Position numbers and translations under genes: made by a program. Of a stretch of 64,000 nt of DNA, positions 1 to 7,000 are shown piece after piece. Every line of letters begins with the position of its first letter. The first letter of the stretch is position 1. The notes under the pieces are model-generated. The model had not been told where the DNA came from. It saw nothing but the letters and a program-made list of their open reading frames with translations, and did no database searches. The stretch comes from Oscillibacter sp. MSJ-31 (GTDB taxonomy: Bacteria; Bacillota; Clostridia; Oscillospirales; Oscillospiraceae), in NCBI RefSeq assembly GCF_018918025.1, contig NZ_JAHLPT010000003.1:1-64000 (forward strand), written 5' to 3'.

Positions 1-60
1 TCGAGCGCTTGGCTCACCAAAGAAACCGTCCATCCATTGCCCTCCCATTATAACAAAAAT

Positions 61-110
61 AAGCATAGCTTCCGAGGCTTCCTATACGCTTCGGGTGCTA
101 TGCTTATTTT
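61..110. terminator. Rho-independent terminator-like hairpin
   Basis: AAGCATAGC (61-69) pairs with GCTATGCTT (97-105), with a further partial stem inside, and TATTTT follows on the plus strand. It would end a plus-strand transcript entering from outside the window. Bases 1-60 hold nothing I can assign. Confidence 0.6.
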
Positions 111-123
111 GTACCAAACAATA

Positions 124-169
124 AAACCCAAGTCCCACCTGTTCACAATCAGATGGGACTTGGGTTTTT
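124..169 (-). terminator. Bidirectional terminator at the end of the DUF6076-like gene
   Basis: A 14-bp perfect stem (124-137 with 154-167, AAACCCAAGTCCCA and its complement) is followed by TTTTTC on the plus strand and TTTTATTG on the minus strand. It begins one base beyond the stop codon of the leftward gene at 170, so it most likely terminates that gene. Confidence 0.75.
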
Positions 170-1135
170 CTATCCTCGGTCCTTATTGAGCCATGCATAA
201 AACTTGTCCCGAGAGATCTCTCCAAGGTCACATTTCTTTTTTTCTTCTCTGGCTTTTTCACTCCACGCATAGAAATCCTCCGGCGGGAGCTTGTCCGCCT
301 TCATGCGGGCAAAGCGCTTTTTGTACTCTCGGCGGTAGACCTTGAATACCTCATCGTCCTGCTTGCTGCGCGTCCAGGTATTGATGGCCCCGACCTCCCG
401 ACAGGTGCGCCCGCGCTCGTCGGCCACGCGACCGCAGTACTCCGTCGCGCCATGCCGCATCACCGCAAAGTACCTGCCGCAGTTTTTGCAGCGACGCATC
501 TTAATTTCCTGCTTCACACAGGCGCGGAGCTGGAAGTCGAGGATATCGTAGATGTTATTTGGCGTCAGAACCTCGGTAAACACTTCACCGATCAACTTAA
601 ACCCAATCGGCTGCGGATAGAATCGAAATGCCGTCTCGCCGCTGCGCTGATAATAGTCGACCATTCGCTTCGAGGTCGGCTCGTCGCTGTTGTCCGCATC
701 CAGCACATTTTCAAACAGCTCCACGATCTGTCCCTGCATCCGCCGCAAGGTGTTCGGCAGCGCATAGAGATATTTGCGCGGCAGCATATCCTCCGTGTAC
801 TGTTCGAAGATCACCGCCCGTGACAGCCGATACCTCCAGTCCAGCGCAAGCTGCTGAAAATAGATGTGCCGCAGTTCGAGCTCATCCAACAGTGCGTTTA
901 CTTCCTCGGCATACTGTTTCTCCCGTGTTGTCGTAAGCTGCCAGAGTACCTCGTTGAGCTGCCGGATCGCCGGCTCGATCTCGTCGATGTTCATGTCAAC
1001 GAGTGACAGCAAGCTCTCGGGAAACGACACGGTCTTCGATGTCTGCACCATGCCCTTTCCGTAGTCCGCGCCATAGCTATAATGCTCCGCACCATCCGCA
1101 ATGTAGGTTTCGAATTGAAAAGAGATCATTTTCAC
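170..1135 (-). CDS. DUF6076-like zinc-finger protein
   Basis: A 321-residue protein of unknown function. The C-terminal third carries a Cys cluster that looks like a treble-clef or CGNR-type zinc finger: CKNCGRYF near residue 216, then YCGR and RTCRE about 20-30 residues later. It is followed by a highly charged Lys/Arg/Glu tail, the arrangement of the DUF6076 family often carried on Clostridial integrative elements. The N-terminal part is helical, with no signal peptide or membrane segment. The gene is read alone, leftwards, and ends in a strong hairpin. A nucleic-acid-binding role is inference. The family name is from memory of the motif layout, not a search. Confidence 0.6.
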   Translation of the reverse strand: MKMISFQFETYIADGAEHYSYGADYGKGMVQTSKTVSFPESLLSLVDMNIDEIEPAIRQLNEVLWQLTTTREKQYAEEVNALLDELELRHIYFQQLALDWRYRLSRAVIFEQYTEDMLPRKYLYALPNTLRRMQGQIVELFENVLDADNSDEPTSKRMVDYYQRSGETAFRFYPQPIGFKLIGEVFTEVLTPNNIYDILDFQLRACVKQEIKMRRCKNCGRYFAVMRHGATEYCGRVADERGRTCREVGAINTWTRSKQDDEVFKVYRREYKKRFARMKADKLPPEDFYAWSEKAREEKKKCDLGEISRDKFYAWLNKDRG

Positions 1136-1373
1136 TCTCCCGTTTTAGACTTATTTACAATCTGTTCATTTATCAGTCTTGACAGATTTTTTCATTTCTG
1201 TTAGTCTAAGTACATAGACCGAATATTCTTTATTTCAAAAATAAGTCTAACCTGTATGGGCGATAAAGTCAAGAGAAAAATTCGGTCGTCTCTGCACCTC
1301 GACAACTGAATACCCATCACCGGAGATGATACTCGCCGGAGAAGTATGCCAGGACGCATTTCAAAATGCCGAG

Positions 1374-1413
1374 CATAATATTTTTTTAGTTCAGTCGTTT
1401 GTAAAATGCTCAT
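1374..1413 (-). pseudogene. 5' fragment of a Bce-type ABC transporter ATPase gene
   Basis: Reading leftwards from ATG 1413, the first 13 codons give MSILQTTELKKYY, the typical start of ATP-binding subunits of BceAB-type peptide exporters and sensors. The next codons do not continue into the expected Walker A region. The frame instead runs on as unrelated sequence to 1201, so only the extreme 5' end survives. It lies just downstream of the histidine kinase, as in an intact bce operon. The identity rests on a short match, so it is tentative. Confidence 0.5.
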
Positions 1414-1470
1414 AAAGAACACCATCCTTTCTTTCGTTAAGCCCATTGTAACGACCAAACCTCACAGGAA

Positions 1471-1533
1471 TGTCACGAGCTATAAATTATTTCTGGACAA
1501 TTCGGTTCTAAATGTCATAAGCCTGTGACATTT
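1471..1533. promoter_or_regulatory. Candidate response-regulator sites upstream of the ABC remnant
   Basis: Three TGTCA/TGACA half-sites (near 1477, 1514 and 1524) lie in the short gap between the histidine kinase stop and the ABC gene remnant. Paired TGACA-type repeats at this position are common binding sites for the response regulator of Bce-like operons. The assignment is by position and motif only. Confidence 0.35.
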
Positions 1534-2452
1534 ATTCTTCGGCGTACTTACTCTGTTCTCGAAGCAGGAAAACAGAAAAGGTTGACCCCTTCCCAACCTC
1601 GGATGTTACCCGAATATAACCGCCTTGCAAGGTTACGATCTCACGAGCCAGATACAGACCAATACCAATTCCATCTACATCATGTACGATGTCCTCCCGA
1701 TAGAACCGCATGAAAATTGCCCCCTGATGCTGTTCTGAGATGCCAATGCCTGTATCAGCAATGTCAATTTTCACATACATTTCCCAACTTTCAACCGAAA
1801 CCCGGATTTGACCGCCCTCCGGCGTATATTTCACCGCATTATCCAAAATGTTGAACAGCGCTTCACCTGTCCATTTTCTGTCATGAGAAACGATCAAGCT
1901 CTCCGGGCAGTCCACTTGAACATTGATCTGTTTTTTCTCGGCGTTCAGAAGGATACCTCCCAATGCGGCGGCAAGCGTGTCATAAAGCGGCTGGCTTTTC
2001 TTTTCCAGAGAAATGACACCTGTTTCCAGACGCGAGGTTTTAATCATAGCCTGCATGAGAAAATCCAGTTTATCAAGTTGGGTGGCCTGTGCTGTAAGAA
2101 ACTCTTTTTGCTTTTGCACAGGGACTTCATTTTCAAGCAGGGTGCTGTTAATCATTTTCAAGTTCGCAATCGGGGTCTTGACCTGATGGGAAATATCGGA
2201 AATCAGTTCTTGCAAGTCAGCCCGCTCGTGTGCAATGCTGTTCTTGTTTTCCTGCATGACTTCATACAAACGGTTCAACCGATATTCAATTTTATAGAAA
2301 AGACTTTCTTCTTCCACAGTTTGTTTCGGCTGCATATTCCCGGACAACATATCATCCATCAAACTGCAAAAAGCATCGGAGAACATCGCCAATTTGCGGC
2401 GAACCAGCACCATAAAACAAATAGAGCAAAACAGCACAAAGATGCCGAACAA
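1532..2452 (-). pseudogene. Sensor histidine kinase, N-terminally truncated (BceS-like)
   Basis: The catalytic core is complete: H-box ISHQVKTP near residue 88, N-box LFNILDNAVKYTPEGG, G1 DTGIGI and G2 GIGIGLYLA, ending at residue 306. Full-length kinases of this class have two membrane segments before the H-box. Here only one hydrophobic stretch remains, and an in-frame TGA at 2459-2461 precedes it, leaving TTG 2452 as the first possible start. No response regulator gene is adjacent. Together with the ABC remnant downstream this looks like the residue of a peptide-resistance operon cut at both ends. It could still give a soluble or single-pass kinase, but loss of sensing is more likely. Confidence 0.75.
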
Positions 2453-2526
2453 TACGCCTCACTTTTTTGGCATATTACACCGTCAAAGGTGCAACAAAGT
2501 ACACACGAAAAGGGCAATGAAGCTAC

Positions 2527-2573
2527 AAAGAGTCACAAGAGGGATTCAACTTTCTTGTGACTCTCTTTTTACT
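2527..2573. terminator. Hairpin at the truncation edge of the histidine kinase
   Basis: AGAGTCACAAGA and TCTTGTGACTCT form a stem of about 12 bp followed by TTTTT on the plus strand. It lies between the WYL gene (leftward, ending 2605) and the truncated kinase, so it may stop WYL transcription or mark the edge of the deletion. Confidence 0.55.
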
Positions 2574-2604
2574 TTGATACATCTTTTTACAAGTTTGAAT
2601 CAGG

Positions 2605-3741
2605 TTAATAAACACTTTTTATACCGTCAAGAAACGCGGCAAATTCATCTATGATATGTTCTGGATAGACAATTTTCGCACGCTTGCCAAAGCCGCACAC
2701 CCATGAGAAAAACATATCGCTGACTCTTACTTGCGCAGTAATTTCAAAGTGCTCATCATCAACAGGTGCATACTGCGCGCCGGACTTTCCAAAGCGGTCA
2801 ATCATTGTGTCTAACAACTCATTTTCAAACTGTACTCTTATCCTTGTTGTCTCTCCGCCGAACATGGAGAAACATTGCTGTGAATACTTGCTAATTTCGA
2901 TTGCATCGGCGGCCTCTTTGCCCTCGCGCGGCGCGCCTATACACCTTACGTCTTTCATACGGTCTACGCGGTAGGTGCGCATTGCCTGTTTGGTATCGTC
3001 AAAGCCTAACAGATAATAGTTTCCATCGCTGATAAGTAAACGATATGGGCTGACGATATAGCGTTCACCATTGTGGCGTTCAATGGGTTTGTTGATATTT
3101 TGAATAGTGTACTTCAAATATTTGAAGCTGATTTTTTCAGGAGTGTGTTCCTTGTCGCTCTTGGTCTTGCTCATAGCAGCGTTGATACTGTCCAGATTAT
3201 CAAAAACCTGTTCGTTGTTGGTTTTTACTCTGTCTGTCAAATCTGCTTCGTGGCGAATCATATCAGCTTGAGCTTCGCTGACGAAATCCACAACAATGTC
3301 CACTAACCGGTCTGTTTCCTCTTTTTTGATGAACTTTGCGGAATACACACACTCCGCCAAAAGCCGGATTTCCTTGAGTCTGGAATCGCGGTAACGAGGA
3401 TTGACACGGAACCCTTTTTTAATTGTATCGTAGATAATAAGTCTCCTGGTCTTGTCTTTTTCTAAAGCCTCTGCTGCTTCGTAGATATCAATGTCTTCCT
3501 CAAGCATAAGATAAGCCTTGTTGATTTCTTTGATATCCCGATAGATAGAACGACGCTCGGCGGTAATGCCGCAAGTCTCTTGAAGATAACCAACGATTTC
3601 CTCCGATGTAACTGTGTGGCTATCGTCTGTCTTTTTCAGGAGGTATTGCATCACCAAGTACGGCTTGAGCTTCTGCCCCTCTTTCCGTCCAGAGCCGCCC
3701 TCAAATATTTCAAAGCCGTTGGCATCTACTTTTTTCGGCAT
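2605..3741 (-). CDS. WYL-domain transcriptional regulator
   Basis: A 378-residue cytoplasmic regulator. The N-terminal third has a winged-helix DNA-binding domain (YLVMQYLLKKTDD followed by an ERRSIYRDIKEIN recognition segment). The middle contains the WYL domain with SPYRLLISDGNYYLLGF and the later TYRVDRMKDV. The C-terminal WCX extension ends near YPEHIIDEFAAFL. WYL proteins bind nucleic-acid or nucleotide ligands and control phage defence, DNA repair and mobile elements. The gene begins 21 bp after the XRE gene stop, so the two are probably cotranscribed leftwards. The target is unknown; regulation of its own mobile element is likely. Confidence 0.85.
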   Translation of the reverse strand: MPKKVDANGFEIFEGGSGRKEGQKLKPYLVMQYLLKKTDDSHTVTSEEIVGYLQETCGITAERRSIYRDIKEINKAYLMLEEDIDIYEAAEALEKDKTRRLIIYDTIKKGFRVNPRYRDSRLKEIRLLAECVYSAKFIKKEETDRLVDIVVDFVSEAQADMIRHEADLTDRVKTNNEQVFDNLDSINAAMSKTKSDKEHTPEKISFKYLKYTIQNINKPIERHNGERYIVSPYRLLISDGNYYLLGFDDTKQAMRTYRVDRMKDVRCIGAPREGKEAADAIEISKYSQQCFSMFGGETTRIRVQFENELLDTMIDRFGKSGAQYAPVDDEHFEITAQVRVSDMFFSWVCGFGKRAKIVYPEHIIDEFAAFLDGIKSVY

Positions 3742-3762
3742 AGCAACGTCCCCCCATCACAA

Positions 3763-4089
3763 CTATTCGTTGTAGGTTTCAATCAACAGATTTACGCACT
3801 TCTTCTGCTTTTCCGACAGTTTTCGGTATTTTTGCAGCAGCACAAATTCTTCATTATCCATGCCGTATGTTGACGGCGGCGCAATCGGGTGTCTCTCGTC
3901 GGTATGTCCAATTATATAATCTACAGAGGTAGAAAAGCAATCAGCAATCCGAATAAGCGCACCTATATCCGGCTCAATATTGTGGTTTTCGTATTTATTG
4001 ATAGACTGCTGGCTCACACCAATGCAATCTGCCAACTGCTTTTGCGACATTCCCTTTTCTTCCCGCAAAAGACGAAGATTTTTTAGCAT
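3763..4089 (-). CDS. XRE-family helix-turn-helix regulator
   Basis: A 108-residue protein with an N-terminal HTH (SQKQLADCIGVSQQSINKYE, residues about 15-34) and a short Glu/Lys-rich C-terminal helix, as in small repressors of Clostridial conjugative elements. The start at ATG 4089 is preferred because GAGGTGAG lies just upstream; the longer open frame to 4239 has no such site. It is read with the WYL gene and diverges from the gene at 4207, so it probably represses this shared region. Confidence 0.85.
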   Translation of the reverse strand: MLKNLRLLREEKGMSQKQLADCIGVSQQSINKYENHNIEPDIGALIRIADCFSTSVDYIIGHTDERHPIAPPSTYGMDNEEFVLLQKYRKLSEKQKKCVNLLIETYNE

Positions 4090-4514
4090 TGCTCTCACCT
4101 CTCTGTTACAGAGTAACAACATTGAGGCGTTTGATAAAACACTATTTATTAGTTGTTGACAACAACTTACGGGCGTTGTAATATGGCAATAGAGGAGGGC
4201 GATTCTATGGACAATTTTTCTCGGTTGGAAAATGAACACCGCGAATTCTTCAATCTGCCCAAACTACCGTATGTAATCGGCGCGAGCAAGGCAAAAATTC
4301 TGACCTTAAATGAGAGTATTCCCAATTATCCCAGCACACATGACGAAGAATGGTTTTGTGCTAAAGAAATAGTTGATTTATATGACCGCGCGCTGATTAT
4401 GTATGATTTTGTAAAAGTCCGTTGTTCTTTCGCTAATGTTGATTTTGATGAAACCATCAATTTTATTAACGCTCTACAAACCGACGAATATGACCAACTT
4501 GTGATAGATATGGA

Positions 4515-4530
4515 GAAGTATATCCCGCAG
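4515..4530. other. Rearrangement junction between accessory element and prophage remnant
   Basis: To the left is the interrupted plus-strand gene of the AT-richer element. To the right is the interrupted minus-strand methyltransferase (last recognisable residues RGILLRDIL). Both coding sequences stop making sense within about 10 bp of each other, and base composition shifts here. No integrase site, IS end or obvious direct repeat is visible at the join, so a deletion joining two mobile elements is the simplest reading. Confidence 0.6.
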
Positions 4531-4872
4531 CAGAATACCCCTGTCCTCCGGCTGCTCCACGCGGACTTGGCTGTATGCGCCGTCCTGGTTCCGTTTGCCC
4601 GCCCAATACAGACGCTGGCGGTTCTGTGCGCTTACCAGCGCGGAGTTGATAAGCACGGGTGCCACGCCCAGCTCCGCCGTGATCTGCGTCCGGATAGCGG
4701 GCGACATGGATTTGTTATTCTCGTAGAGAAAATAGTCCGGTTTGTATTTGTCGCGGGCGATCACATAGTTGCGGAACAGCTCCCAGCCGATGCCGCTGGC
4801 CTCGGTCTCGCGGTTCTTGGTCTGCGCGATCGACCAATGCGTGCAAGGGCTTCCGCCGATCAAGAGTTTCAC
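4521..4872 (-). pseudogene. Phage C5-cytosine DNA methyltransferase, 3'-truncated
   Basis: About 117 residues survive, beginning MKLLIGGSPCTHWS with the catalytic Pro-Cys of motif IV, continuing with FLYENNKSMS (motif VI-like ENN) and INSALVSAQNRQRLYW. The SAM-binding motif I that normally precedes motif IV is absent. However, the GTG start at 4872 has a well-placed GGAGGTG site (4880-4886, 7-nt spacing), so this may be the native start of a motif-I-less or permuted phage enzyme rather than a deletion. The 3' end is lost at the junction near 4520, so the gene is dead. Confidence 0.7.
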
Positions 4873-4894
4873 TTTTTTCACCTCCGATGAATTT

Positions 4895-4923
4895 CCCCAA
4901 TGGCGGAACGCCCGCCATTGGGG
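4895..4923. terminator. Hairpin between DUF2815 and methyltransferase genes
   Basis: CCCCAATGGCGG and CCGCCATTGGGG form a perfect 12-bp stem with a short loop, just after the stop of the DUF2815 gene in the leftward direction. There is no T-run, so it may be an attenuator or mRNA-stabilising hairpin rather than a true terminator. Confidence 0.45.
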
Positions 4924-4939
4924 ATGTGTGAGTGTGAGA

Positions 4940-5515
4940 TCAGTCGAGGCAGTCACCGCCGACCATATCGCCGAAGTCGGTCTCAGCGCTGCGGCCACCG
5001 CTCAGACGCTCGTCGTCGCGCGTCTTGATGACGTTGTTCAGGCCGGCGGAAACGCCCACGTTGCCGCTGTTGGCGTAGGCGAAGAAGTTGACGACCGCCG
5101 CGCCCCAGCAGCCGGAGTAGAAGTCGTCGCCGTCGAGCGCTTCGCTCATCTGGCCGTTTTCCAGCACGCGGATGCCGGGCTTCTGCACGGAGCCGGTGTT
5201 CATGAACCACATACCCTCGTAGGTGGGGTCATCGGGGTACTCTTCGTCGCCGTCGCGCAGAGGAAGGTGCAGCTTGCTCGCCGGGGGCAGCTTGCCGTTC
5301 CACTTGCTGCTGATGCCGGCCTGCTTCGCAGCCTCAATGGCGGCGTCGATGAGCTTCTTGGCGACAGCGTCGGTCTTGGGGATCAGGAGCTGAACGGAAT
5401 ACTTGCCGTCCGTGCCGTCTTCATTCTTGCGCGGAGAGAAGACGTAGGCGTAGGAGAAGCGGCACTCGCCGATGCGGACGGAGGTTGCGGTGATTGTCAG
5501 TGTGGTTCTTGCAGA
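4940..5515 (-). pseudogene. DUF2815 phage protein (probable ssDNA-binding), 5'-damaged
   Basis: The recognisable core starts near RIGECRFSYAYVF and runs to GGDCLD at 4940, about 180 residues. Motifs typical of phage DUF2815 proteins include YSVQLLIPKTDA, AAKQAGISSKWNGKLPP, FYSGCWGAAVVNFFAYANSG and the closing GLNNVIKTRDDERLSGG. Members are thought to bind single-stranded DNA in phage replication modules. No usable ATG, GTG or TTG with a ribosome site precedes the core. The frame instead runs back through the overlapping zinc-ribbon gene, so a small deletion has probably removed the original start. Confidence 0.7.
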
Positions 5516-5636
5516 AGCGGTTCCTTCGTCTCCTCTCCTCCATGCGGAAAAGTTCCGCTTGCGACCGGACCTTCTCCTTACACACGGGGCAGAACTTGCC
5601 TTCGTGAAGCAGCGCACCGCATTTGCTACAGTACAT
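5421..5636 (-). CDS. Small zinc-ribbon phage protein, 3' end probably fused
   Basis: Starting at ATG 5636 with AAGGAGG upstream, it encodes MYCSKCGALL then KFCPVCKEK, a two-CxxC zinc ribbon of the kind found in short early-operon phage proteins. After about 45 residues the frame runs into the out-of-frame DUF2815 sequence and ends at 5421. The C-terminal Arg-rich part is therefore probably a by-product of the same deletion that removed the DUF2815 start. A 17-bp operator-like palindrome lies immediately upstream of its ribosome site. Confidence 0.55.
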   Translation of the reverse strand: MYCSKCGALLHEGKFCPVCKEKVRSQAELFRMEERRRRNRFCKNHTDNHRNLRPHRRVPLLLRLRLLSAQE

Positions 5637-5660
5637 TTTGCTTTCCTCCTTATGTTTGCG

Positions 5661-5677
5661 GTAGATTTTCAATCTAC
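5661..5677. promoter_or_regulatory. Operator-like palindrome O1 (phage repressor site)
   Basis: GTAGATTTTCAATCTAC is a perfect 7-3-7 palindrome. Closely related 17-mers occur at 5909-5925, 5946-5962 and 5989-6005. It lies upstream of the zinc-ribbon gene ribosome site and overlaps the first positions after the end of the Cro-like gene, a sensible place to control the early operon. Confidence 0.6.
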
Positions 5678-5884
5678 TCAAACAGCAAAAAAAAGTGCAT
5701 TTTTTTCGGTCGGCGTCAGACCGAGGAGCTTCGCCAGCGCGTCTACCTCGCTGATTTTGAACTCGGAGTCATTATCCAGCTTTTTCTGAAGCGTATACTG
5801 ACTAATCCCAAGCACCTCGGCCACATAGCCGAGTCGGTAGCCCGCATCTCTGATGCGCTGGCGCAGTTTAGCAGTGTCCGTCAT
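5678..5884 (-). CDS. Cro-like small HTH protein
   Basis: A 68-residue protein that is almost entirely one helix-turn-helix domain (GYVAEVLGISQYTLQKKL, residues about 19-36), ending LTPTEKNALFFAV. It is read leftwards, divergent from the S24 repressor, with three operator-like sites in between. That is the classic cI/cro arrangement of a temperate phage switch. GGAGGGACGACAC upstream of the ATG supplies the ribosome site. It probably starts the early lytic operon. Confidence 0.8.
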   Translation of the reverse strand: MTDTAKLRQRIRDAGYRLGYVAEVLGISQYTLQKKLDNDSEFKISEVDALAKLLGLTPTEKNALFFAV

Positions 5885-5908
5885 GTGTCGTCCCTCCTTT
5901 CCTGCGCG

Positions 5909-6005
5909 GTTGATTTTTAATCTACGCCCCGTATACTACCACGGCGTAGATCATTTGTCAACTAAAAATGAAAAATTTTTCAAAAATAGTTGATTTTGAG
6001 TGAAC
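5909..6005. promoter_or_regulatory. Lysogeny switch region with three operator-like 17-mers and the repressor promoter
   Basis: Three 17-bp sites share the form GTWGATT-N3-half-site: 5909-5925 (GTTGATTTTTAATCTAC), 5946-5962 (GTAGATCATTTGTCAAC) and 5989-6005 (GTTGATTTTGAGTGAAC). The last overlaps the -35 (TTGATT, 5990-5995) of a promoter with -10 TATGAT (6014-6019, 18-bp spacing) that reads into the repressor. Site placement suggests cooperative repression of the leftward promoter and autoregulation on the right. Confidence 0.6.
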
Positions 6006-6044
6006 GCCGTGCTATGATGCACAGTATGAAAGGATGTGAGAACA

Positions 6045-6860
6045 ATGTCAGACATCTATACGCGCATACGCATCCGACGCGAACAACTTGGTTTGTCGCA
6101 AGAGGAACTTGCCGCGCGCATGGGTTACAAATCTAAATCCTCCATCAATAAAATTGAAATGGGTATCAATGATATTCCGCAGTCAAAGGTTCTCGCCTTC
6201 GCGCGAGCTCTCGAAACTACAACCGCGTATTTGATGGGTTGCGATGACGACGAAGACACAGTCAACACCGATCCCGCGCCTGATCTGTCCGACCGCGCTG
6301 CTCGCGCGGGCCTTTTATACGATCGCGCAGATGCAAGAGACCAGAAGCTCGTTGACACCGTGCTGGAGCCTTACGATGACGGCACGATCCCCGCACGGGT
6401 GATACCTATTAAAAAGGTGTCTGCGCCCGTGCGAGATTGTGCGTATCCGAAGGTAAAGCGCCGTAAGGATGGTTTTGGCGAGATCACGGTCTACGAGGAT
6501 CAGCTCCCCGCTGCCGGCCCAAGCTCCTATTTCGACGCGCCGCGCAGCCACATTGAACAATACCCGCTGGAGCTTATCCCGCAGGGAACGACCTTCGCCG
6601 TACCCATCGCGGGCAACAGTATGGAGCCAAAGTTCAAGAATGGTGCGACGGTGTTCGTCCAATCCGCGCCGCGGGTAGAAAACGGGGATGTCGGCCTGTT
6701 CTCCCTGAACGGCGCACCTTACATTAAGCAACTCATAGTCGATGATGCGCGTCACGAGGTTCGCCTGCACTCGCTGAATCCGAATTACGATGACATCGAG
6801 GTTCACGAGGGCGATTACCTCTACACCTTCGGCCGCATTCTCGGGAGTTATCCGGTATGA
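6045..6860 (+). CDS. Phage CI-like repressor with S24 (LexA) peptidase domain
   Basis: A 271-residue protein. The N-terminal HTH (SQEELAARMGYKSKSSINKIE, residues about 18-38) is followed by an acidic linker and a C-terminal S24 domain. The catalytic serine sits in VPIAGNSMEP and the general-base lysine in YIKQLIV, so RecA-stimulated self-cleavage is expected. The start at ATG 6045 fits AAAGGA upstream better than the GTG at 6036. It faces the Cro-like gene across the operators, and holds the prophage early operon silent in the family's usual role. All catalytic residues look intact although the lytic genes are gone. Confidence 0.9.
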   Translation: MSDIYTRIRIRREQLGLSQEELAARMGYKSKSSINKIEMGINDIPQSKVLAFARALETTTAYLMGCDDDEDTVNTDPAPDLSDRAARAGLLYDRADARDQKLVDTVLEPYDDGTIPARVIPIKKVSAPVRDCAYPKVKRRKDGFGEITVYEDQLPAAGPSSYFDAPRSHIEQYPLELIPQGTTFAVPIAGNSMEPKFKNGATVFVQSAPRVENGDVGLFSLNGAPYIKQLIVDDARHEVRLHSLNPNYDDIEVHEGDYLYTFGRILGSYPV

Positions 6861-6937
6861 CCGTCGATGCTGTGACCGGAAAAAAAAAAGAAAGAAACTA
6901 CAAAGGAAGAAAGAATTAAATAAGAAAGAATGAAAGT

Positions 6938-6965
6938 TTGACAAGATGCCTGTGGTTCGTATAAT
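6938..6965 (+). promoter_or_regulatory. Near-consensus sigma-A promoter of the DraG-DHH gene
   Basis: Perfect TTGACA (6938-6943) and perfect TATAAT (6960-6965) are separated by 16 bp and lie about 35 bp upstream of the start codon. It is the strongest-looking promoter in the prophage remnant and makes the next gene independent of the repressor transcript. No operator-like 17-mer overlaps it. Confidence 0.8.
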
Positions 6966-7000
6966 GAGGCTCACCAAACGATTTGAGGAGGCTGATGCGA

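Larger units (their letters stand above)
4207..4890 (+). pseudogene. Broken hypothetical gene fused across the 4520 junction
   Basis: The start at ATG 4207 has a good GAGGAGG site upstream. About 105 codons of an acidic, aromatic-rich protein of unknown family follow, up to roughly 4520 (…YDQLVIDMEKYI). From there the frame simply reads the reverse complement of a methyltransferase fragment to a stop at 4890. The C-terminal half is therefore an artefact of the junction and the true 3' end of the gene has been lost. It diverges from the XRE gene and probably belonged to the same element. Confidence 0.6.
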
